Shown here piece after piece: positions 58,889 through 64,000 of a DNA stretch of 64,000 nucleotides. The notes beneath the pieces were generated by a model. It worked only from the letters and a program-made list of their open reading frames with translations, had not been told where the DNA came from and made no database searches. This DNA comes from Rubritalea squalenifaciens DSM 18772 (lineage in GTDB: Bacteria; Verrucomicrobiota; Verrucomicrobiia; Verrucomicrobiales; Akkermansiaceae): the NCBI RefSeq assembly GCF_900141815.1, contig NZ_FQYR01000005.1, positions 434,001 to 498,000 on the forward strand, read 5' to 3'. The position numbers and the translations under genes were made by a program. Position 1 is the first letter of the stretch; each line of letters begins with the position of its first letter.

Positions 58889-60481
58889 ATGGCAGCTGAG
58901 GGAAAAATTAAGATACAATGCAGTGAGTGTGGCCAACAGTTCGATATCGACCCCGAGTTGATGGGGAGACTGGTCGAGTGTGGTGAATGCCAGCATCATT
59001 TCCATGTGGATAGCAGCTGCATCCTGAAGCAGAGCATGCGCCACTACCCAGGAGAGAAGGTGGGGGACCTCAGTATGTTCTCCAAAAAGATTCCTGAAAT
59101 GGAGACCTCCGGGCCTGTAGGCTTCCGCACGGTGGCTTATGAGCAGCAGGTGGATCCGAATGATGTGATGCCGCTTGGAGCCAAGCGTCTGGTCTGTATT
59201 TTTGCCGGGATCATCGTGGCCCTGGTGGTGGTGCTGATCTTTGTCTTTGGTAATGACCCGGCCAAGCGCGCCGGGCTGATGTTAGATGTGGGGAATGACA
59301 AGCGCTACATCCTCTGCGGTTTTGCTGCCTTGATTTCCTCCATGCTGCTGATCTACGGCTTCCGTAAGAAGCGGCTCGCCGGTGTGATCCTGAGTCTGCT
59401 GATCGCTGGAGGTTTGCTGTCTCTGCCGACATTCTATCCTGCGTACTTCTCACCCGCATCCAATCAGGAGATCGCGGCTCCCCAGGACCAGCCGGACCAG
59501 GAGCTGGATGAGCGCAAGTCCCAGCTGCGCTACAAGTCCAGCATTGGCTACGGGCCAGTGGAGACGGCGATTGCCAATTACGGGGCGGATAGTGTGGTGG
59601 CGATCGTGCTGCTGGAGAGCAGGCTGGAATTTCTGGATACGGTAAAATCCTACCTCAGCGAGGGGCTGCAAGCTCAAGCCATGCCGAAGGACTTCGCTGG
59701 CTCCAGCAGAAATGTGGAGGGCCGCAAGGTGGATCTGGTGCTGTATACCAATATCGGGGTCAGCTTCGACGAAGCGGCTGAGGTTTGCCAGGGCTTTGGC
59801 AAGGTGGTCAATCAATACCCGGAGCTACGTGTGATCGAAGTGGAGGTGAACCCTTCAGACCTGGTGACCCGCAAGGCCTCGATCCTTTCCGATGAGAATT
59901 CCATTGATTTCTACAATGCGAACTACAAGGAGCTCAGCCATATCGATCCCGAGCGCCAGCTGGCAGCGATTCGCCGCCTGGGTGCGGCCAAGCAGGTGGG
60001 ACGCCGTGCGGATGTCGTGAATTTGCTGCTGCGCAGGCTTTCCGAGGATTCCTATCCCTACAAGGAGGATATCGTTAAAACACTGATGAACTGGACGATG
60101 CCGGAGGACAATGCCGGGGCTGTTGTGAAGAAAGTCGCTGACAAGGTGGTGGAGCTGAATCTCGCGATGCCGGACATCTATGTGGAGTACCTGATCGAGC
60201 ACAACGTGCCTAAGATCGGCGATATACTGATCTACACCTGGAAGAAGGACCCAGCTGTTTCCGAGCCGATGATGGTGAGAGGCGGGGAACGCTCTGAAAT
60301 GGCCCTGGTGGAGGCTCTGCCCAGACTGGAGAAGAAGTACATGAAGTCCGCGGCGAATATCCTCCGCAGGATCGGTACCAAGTCTTCCGTTCCCGCTCTA
60401 CAGGAAATGCTGGAGCGCGCCGATGAGTCTGCCAAGCCGGCTATCGAGACAGCCATCGATGCCATGAAGACGCGTGGCTGA
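58889..60481 (+). CDS. Zinc-ribbon membrane protein with HEAT-like C-terminal domain
   Basis: A 530-residue protein: N-terminal zinc ribbon (C11, C14, C31, C34; MJ0042-like), three membrane helices (about 100-122, 138-156, 162-182), and a large soluble region (about 200-530) whose last half has helical HEAT-like repeats (e.g. SEMALVEALPRLEKKYMKSAANILRRIGTKSSVPALQEML). Function unknown; it may be a scaffold. It is divergent from the coiled-coil gene and ends before a strong terminator. The zinc ribbon matches that of the small gene at 46925. Confidence 0.78.
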   Translation: MAAEGKIKIQCSECGQQFDIDPELMGRLVECGECQHHFHVDSSCILKQSMRHYPGEKVGDLSMFSKKIPEMETSGPVGFRTVAYEQQVDPNDVMPLGAKRLVCIFAGIIVALVVVLIFVFGNDPAKRAGLMLDVGNDKRYILCGFAALISSMLLIYGFRKKRLAGVILSLLIAGGLLSLPTFYPAYFSPASNQEIAAPQDQPDQELDERKSQLRYKSSIGYGPVETAIANYGADSVVAIVLLESRLEFLDTVKSYLSEGLQAQAMPKDFAGSSRNVEGRKVDLVLYTNIGVSFDEAAEVCQGFGKVVNQYPELRVIEVEVNPSDLVTRKASILSDENSIDFYNANYKELSHIDPERQLAAIRRLGAAKQVGRRADVVNLLLRRLSEDSYPYKEDIVKTLMNWTMPEDNAGAVVKKVADKVVELNLAMPDIYVEYLIEHNVPKIGDILIYTWKKDPAVSEPMMVRGGERSEMALVEALPRLEKKYMKSAANILRRIGTKSSVPALQEMLERADESAKPAIETAIDAMKTRG

Positions 60482-60517
60482 TCCCTGGATGACATCAGGT
60501 TCAAAGTATCAACAAAG

Positions 60518-60545
60518 AAAGGCGCCCTCGCAGGCGCCTTTTTCG
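60518..60545. terminator. Bidirectional terminator
   Basis: Perfect stem AAAGGCGCC (60518-60526) / GGCGCCTTT (60533-60541), 6-nt loop, followed by TTTT on the plus strand and preceded by AAAGAAA. It separates two convergent genes. Confidence 0.9.
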
Positions 60546-60558
60546 TGGGCGGGGCTTC

Positions 60559-61089
60559 CTAGTTTTCCGGGCGTTTCTTCGCGTAAGGTTGGAACGCAAC
60601 TTGGAGCTTTTTCAGGGCATCCGCAGTCAGGTCGTATTGCCTGGTGACCTGCGGGCTGCAGTAGATGATCTCCCCGCATTCCAGGCCGATGAAGATGTAG
60701 CGGCTGATGCCGTCTACCTGCCAGCAGACCACGTAGTCCGGGTGGAAGGGGCCGCAGTCTTTCTGACCGCTGTAGGTCTTGATGGAATCTGCGTCTGTAA
60801 TGATCTCCCGGATGAGGGGGCTCTGAGACGCGCTTGCCCCGGGGGCATAGAATGCCTGGGAGCAAAGGATGACGACGTCTTTCCGTGAGAGCTCTTGAAC
60901 GAGCGAGCTTTCATCTTTTTGAGAGGAAGGAAGTCCTTCGTAGACCACCAGCTCATCCGCTTTCGCCGCTGAGAGGCGGAGCTGGTCGAGGGGGGTGGTA
61001 CTTGTTTCTTGGGCGGTGAGAGGGCTGCTTGCGACTGTAATCATGGCAAACAGCGTGCCAGCTGTCTTGGGTAATGTTTTGAACTGCAT
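60559..61089 (-). CDS. Secreted protein of unknown function
   Basis: From ATG 61089, 176 residues with a signal peptide (MQFKTLPKTAGTLFAMITVASSPLTAQ). The mature part has three cysteines (CSQ, DCGP, LECGE...YCSP) that may form disulfides, and no recognised family. The frame is open to 61149, but the shorter ATG starts the signal peptide properly. It is convergent with the zinc-ribbon protein and has 328 bp of non-coding DNA upstream. Confidence 0.65.
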   Translation of the reverse strand: MQFKTLPKTAGTLFAMITVASSPLTAQETSTTPLDQLRLSAAKADELVVYEGLPSSQKDESSLVQELSRKDVVILCSQAFYAPGASASQSPLIREIITDADSIKTYSGQKDCGPFHPDYVVCWQVDGISRYIFIGLECGEIIYCSPQVTRQYDLTADALKKLQVAFQPYAKKRPEN

Positions 61090-61417
61090 TCGACTATGGG
61101 GGGAGGTGGTTTGGCTACCGAGGTGGCCGTGGCGCTGGTTATTAAACAAACGTCTTACCTGTCTTCATAGGTGTCTCATAATAAAAGATCAATGAGAAAT
61201 TGTACGCGGGTTCGTCCTTTTTATCTCCTCGTGTTTATTGAAATATAAGTTTTGTTACCTATCGGGTTTTACAAATCACCACGCTGTCTTGCCTTTATCT
61301 CCAGCTGGAATCGTTCGTCTCTATCTGATGTGCTTGGGTCTTTGTGGAATATTTGGCTTTCTTAAGCTTTCTCTTCGAGCTTGCAAGTTAGGACAGGTGC
61401 AGTGATGTTGTGTTCAT
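61090..61417. other. 328-bp intergenic region upstream of the polymerase gene
   Basis: No gene, repeat or LexA-like (SOS) box was recognised. The middle section (about 61185-61340) is AT-rich and should contain the promoters of the divergent genes. Confidence 0.4.
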
Positions 61418-62677
61418 ATGAGTACTTTTAGTGAGGTTTCAGCCTTGTTTCTGGATTTCGATTCCTTCTTTGCCTCTGTGGAGCAGCACATGCATCCGGA
61501 GCTGCGGGGGAGGCCGATCGGGATTGCTCCGGTGTTGACGGATACGTCGTGCTGTATCGCGGCCAGCTATGAGGCAAAGGCTTTCGGGGTGAAGACCGGG
61601 ACTGGTGTGCGGGAGGCGAAAAGCCTGTGCCCGGAGATCCTGATCGTGGAGGCGAAGCCGCCGGAATACATCAAGTACCACCATCAGCTGGTGGCGGCCG
61701 TGGAGTCCTGCATCCATGTGGAGGCTACTTTGTCGATTGATGAACTCTGGTGCCTGCTGCCTGAGAATCTAAGGCAGCGGGAGCAGATAGACGAGCTGGC
61801 CTATCGTATCAAGCGGGCGATCGCTAGAGAGGTGTCTCCCTGCATTACCTGCACGATCGGAGTAGCGCAGAACCGCTGGCTGGCGAAGATGGCTTCCAAG
61901 ATGAGAAAGCCGGATGGCTACCTGCTCCTGCTTCCGGAAGACCTGCCTGAGGCACTCTATGGCCTGAAGCTCTCAGACGTGCATGGGGTTGGCTCCTCGA
62001 TGGAGCTGCGTCTGCATGCCCGGGGAATCCATACGGTAAAGCAGCTCTGTGAAGCCTCGCGCAGCAAGCTGCATTCGGTATGGGGCTCGATCGAGGGTGA
62101 ACGGCTGTGGATGAACCTGCATGGGGCGGTGCTTCCCGAGCGTGAGGTGGAGCGGCGCAGCATCGGCCATTCTCATGTCCTGTCTCCGGAAAAACGCGAG
62201 CAGGACAAGGCGCTGCCCGTGCTGCACAAGCTTACGCAGAAGGCGGCGGTGCGGCTGCGCTCTCATGGCATGTTAGCCGGATCTCTGCACATTCAGATCC
62301 GCTATGTACACGGACCTAGCTGGGCGGCGGAGTGCCGTTTCGAGCATAGCGCGGATTCTATCTTGTTTGCGCGGACGGTGAAAAGACTCTGGCGGCAACG
62401 CCCGGACAAGAGCACCAAAATCCTCAAACTCTCGATGACGCTGGCGCATTTGTTAGAAGAGGCGAACCACACGCCATCGTTGTTTGAGGCGGACATGCGG
62501 CCCCGCATGGAGCTTTCCCGGACAATGGACCGGATCCAGGCGAAGCTGGGCAGGAAGGCGATCCATCTGGGTTGTGACCATGATGCGCTGGCTGATGCGC
62601 CGATGCGGATTTCCTTCACCCACATTCCAGACTTAGGTCTGGAGGGCTCTGCGGATCTCCATGAGGACGAAGCCTAG
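61418..62677 (+). CDS. Y-family DNA polymerase (DinB/UmuC-like)
   Basis: A 419-residue translesion polymerase. The palm motif LDFDSFFASVEQ carries metal ligand D13 and likely steric-gate F18; the second ligands are in SIDELW (D108, E109). A thumb HhH region (LSDVHGVGSSMELRLHARGIHTVKQL) and a little-finger domain follow, and SLF near residue 353 (HTPSLFEAD) resembles a beta-clamp-binding motif. SIDELW in place of the usual SIDEAY suggests a divergent branch distinct from typical DinB. It is monocistronic; no SOS box was recognised. Confidence 0.88.
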   Translation: MSTFSEVSALFLDFDSFFASVEQHMHPELRGRPIGIAPVLTDTSCCIAASYEAKAFGVKTGTGVREAKSLCPEILIVEAKPPEYIKYHHQLVAAVESCIHVEATLSIDELWCLLPENLRQREQIDELAYRIKRAIAREVSPCITCTIGVAQNRWLAKMASKMRKPDGYLLLLPEDLPEALYGLKLSDVHGVGSSMELRLHARGIHTVKQLCEASRSKLHSVWGSIEGERLWMNLHGAVLPEREVERRSIGHSHVLSPEKREQDKALPVLHKLTQKAAVRLRSHGMLAGSLHIQIRYVHGPSWAAECRFEHSADSILFARTVKRLWRQRPDKSTKILKLSMTLAHLLEEANHTPSLFEADMRPRMELSRTMDRIQAKLGRKAIHLGCDHDALADAPMRISFTHIPDLGLEGSADLHEDEA

Positions 62678-62685
62678 CAGATTTA

Positions 62686-62711
62686 GCCCCCCCCTTAATG
62701 ATAAGGGGGGC
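62686..62711. terminator. G/C-tract hairpin between convergent genes
   Basis: Stem CCCCCCTTA (62689-62697) / TAAGGGGGG (62702-62710) with ATGA loop, flanked by one further G-C pair. No T-run follows on either strand, so termination efficiency is uncertain. Confidence 0.45.
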
Positions 62712-62741
62712 AGAAGTGGCTATGATCTTGTAAATCCGCAG

Positions 62742-64000
62742 TTAGGGGGTGAGGACTCTGAGTCGCATGAACTGCTGCTTCTTTGCGGGGGAGGCGGGAG
62801 AGCTTAAGCGCCATTTACGGGTGTTCGTGCCGTCGCCATTATCGCTATCTGACATCAGTTCGATATCTACTCCGAGAATGGCATCCTCCCAGAAGCCGAG
62901 GTCGTTTGAGACTTGTGGAATCACATAGGTATTACCAAGATTGCGAATGTTTGTCTCTAGGGTGAGGTACTGGGCGGGGTTTCCATCAATGTTTAAAGTT
63001 TCTAGCTTGGGAATGTGAGTGAAGCCGCTCCCCCGAATGTCTCGGCCCAAGGCGTAACTGGCCATTTCACTCCAGCCGCCCACAACCGCTAGGGGGTCAG
63101 TTTCACCGCGGGCAGCCAGCCATGCATCAAACAAGTAGCTCGCCCCAGCCGGAGTACCGCCAATGATGTTTTCTGCAGCCCAGTTTGTTGGGATATTGTG
63201 ATCTGGGCGTGTGCTGGGGTTCTGCAGGAGTAGGGAAGAACCTGATGCTAGAGGCCACGGAGAGGTATTCATATAAGTGAAGCTTTGAATCGTGCTGTTA
63301 GTAGAATCATCTAGTTTCACTTTTTCGCCCCCATTGTTTAGGGATGTACCGTCTGTAAATTCTCCGGCGATGAGCGAGGATACACCCGTGCCATAGGCGG
63401 CTTCAAACGCTGTGCGGTCTTTCACGACCAGCACACTCTTGCCCGGTGCTAGTGAGGTGACAGAAGATCCTGTAAAGCTGAACTCAATACCGTCGGAGAA
63501 ATGGACGCCTGTTAGGCTGACTGTTTCTGTGGTGGAGATATTGGTTATCTCGATGAATTCTGCATTTGGGTTAGCAGGAGAGTTGTAGAGGAACTCGGAG
63601 ACGACTAGGTAGCGCTGGGCGTCAGACGGGCTACCACTGTAGTTGTAGGTTTGCACCGTTTCTGAGCGTTCGTTTTTAAGGATGAGATCTTCCCCAAAGC
63701 TGGACAAGTGGCCTGCATAGGGACCTGTGACTAGGCGTTTCTCGTTACCCCTTGGTGACGAGGAGCGGGTGACAAACTTATCGAGTTTGGGAGACACGTA
63801 GAGTGTTCCGTTCCTGGGGATGACAGTGCCAGCTGGGAAGGTGAATTCTACACCGCTGGAGATGCTCCAGCCACTGATGTCGATTTCTGTGCTCTCACTG
63901 TTAGTCAGTCGGATATACTCCTGATCTTGATCTCCTCCGGCAGGGTTATAGTCCACCGCATCAATGACGACGTTTGGGTTCGTGGGTTGTGAGCCTGGGA
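62742..64000 (-). CDS. Lamin-tail-domain (LTD) surface protein, N-terminus beyond the window
   Basis: The frame stays open to the window edge; residues VVIDAVDYNPAGGDQDQEYIRLTNSES show that the protein begins outside (5' truncated). At least 419 residues are present. Two lamin-tail domains are visible: one at the edge of the window (EYIRLTNSESTEIDISGWSI..., FTFPAGTVIPRNGTLYVS) and one in the middle (VVSEFLYNSPANPNAEFIEITNIS..., LAPGKSVLVVKDRTAFEAAYG). The C-terminal part (WLAARGETDP..., ending QQFMRLRVLTP) lacks a PEP-CTERM signal and resembles the LRR protein's C-terminus. Such LTD proteins are secreted; function unknown. Confidence 0.85.
   Translation of the reverse strand, partial: PGSQPTNPNVVIDAVDYNPAGGDQDQEYIRLTNSESTEIDISGWSISSGVEFTFPAGTVIPRNGTLYVSPKLDKFVTRSSSPRGNEKRLVTGPYAGHLSSFGEDLILKNERSETVQTYNYSGSPSDAQRYLVVSEFLYNSPANPNAEFIEITNISTTETVSLTGVHFSDGIEFSFTGSSVTSLAPGKSVLVVKDRTAFEAAYGTGVSSLIAGEFTDGTSLNNGGEKVKLDDSTNSTIQSFTYMNTSPWPLASGSSLLLQNPSTRPDHNIPTNWAAENIIGGTPAGASYLFDAWLAARGETDPLAVVGGWSEMASYALGRDIRGSGFTHIPKLETLNIDGNPAQYLTLETNIRNLGNTYVIPQVSNDLGFWEDAILGVDIELMSDSDNGDGTNTRKWRLSSPASPAKKQQFMRLRVLTP

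Noticed and set aside
61090-61417. SOS (LexA) box ahead of the Y-family polymerase
   Set aside because: No recognisable LexA palindrome was found.

Overview
The window looks like a chromosomal segment of a marine-type Verrucomicrobium (PVC group, near Rubritalea/Haloferula-like Verrucomicrobiae; this is inference). Pointers are three PEP-CTERM proteins ending in PEPS...RRR, a TIGR02597-type secreted protein, a giant Verru_Chthon-type pseudopilin, an SHD1-hydrolase, Planctomycete/Verrucomicrobium-style sigma factors, and a Gram-negative dcw cluster with a meso-DAP type MurE. No rRNA, tRNA, CRISPR array or prophage was seen.

Layout. 1-10.9 kb: a tightly overlapping plus-strand dcw operon (rsmH partial, ftsL-like, ftsI-type PBP, murE, murF, mraY, murD, LysM membrane protein, ftsW, CAP lipoprotein). 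It lacks murG, murC and ftsQAZ after ftsW. 11-15 kb: minus-strand lysC and a feoA-feoB-FeoB-associated ferrous iron operon. 15.1-22.7 kb: an NfeD-type membrane protease overlapping a sigma factor gene, then a 26-bp perfect palindrome, a 1360-residue pseudopilin-like protein and a secreted partner. 22.7-25 kb: a PEP-CTERM protein and a GntR/LacI-type regulator. 25.2-30.7 kb: arginine-phosphatase-like LMW phosphatase, orphan nuoBC, rhomboid protease, Dabb protein, two Tat-exported proteins (TIM barrel; thiol dioxygenase) and PduO. 30.7-32.6 kb: a TIGR02597-PEP-CTERM gene pair.

32.8-37.6 kb: a minus-strand Fe-S assembly operon, fur/perR-like - sufC - sufB - sufD, with a PerR-type 9-1-9 operator upstream. 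Between sufB and sufD sits a 469-bp unit: a GxxExxY gene bounded by perfect 29-bp inverted repeats. This is the strongest candidate for an under-described genetic element in the window. 37.6-46.3 kb: SHD1-hydrolase, hpt, LOG-type protein, PepSY protein plus TonB siderophore receptor, and priA. 46.4-50.2 kb: small membrane proteins and an ECF sigma gene followed by a one-TM von Willebrand protein that may act as its regulator. 50.2-55.7 kb: ankyrin and BspA-like LRR secreted proteins sharing near-identical signal-peptide DNA, an AT-rich upstream region with three iterons, a PEP-CTERM protein and a lipoprotein. 55.7-64 kb: small unknowns, a repeat-rich gap, dus, a coiled-coil zinc-ribbon protein, a zinc-ribbon/HEAT-like membrane protein, a Y-family polymerase and a truncated lamin-tail-domain protein.

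Themes: cell wall synthesis and division; iron entry (feo, TonB/PepSY) and iron use (suf, nuoBC); surface and exopolysaccharide-linked protein export; and small intergenic repeats (a three-copy hairpin repeat, an 8-bp tandem array and phased CGAAT/AGATT motifs).
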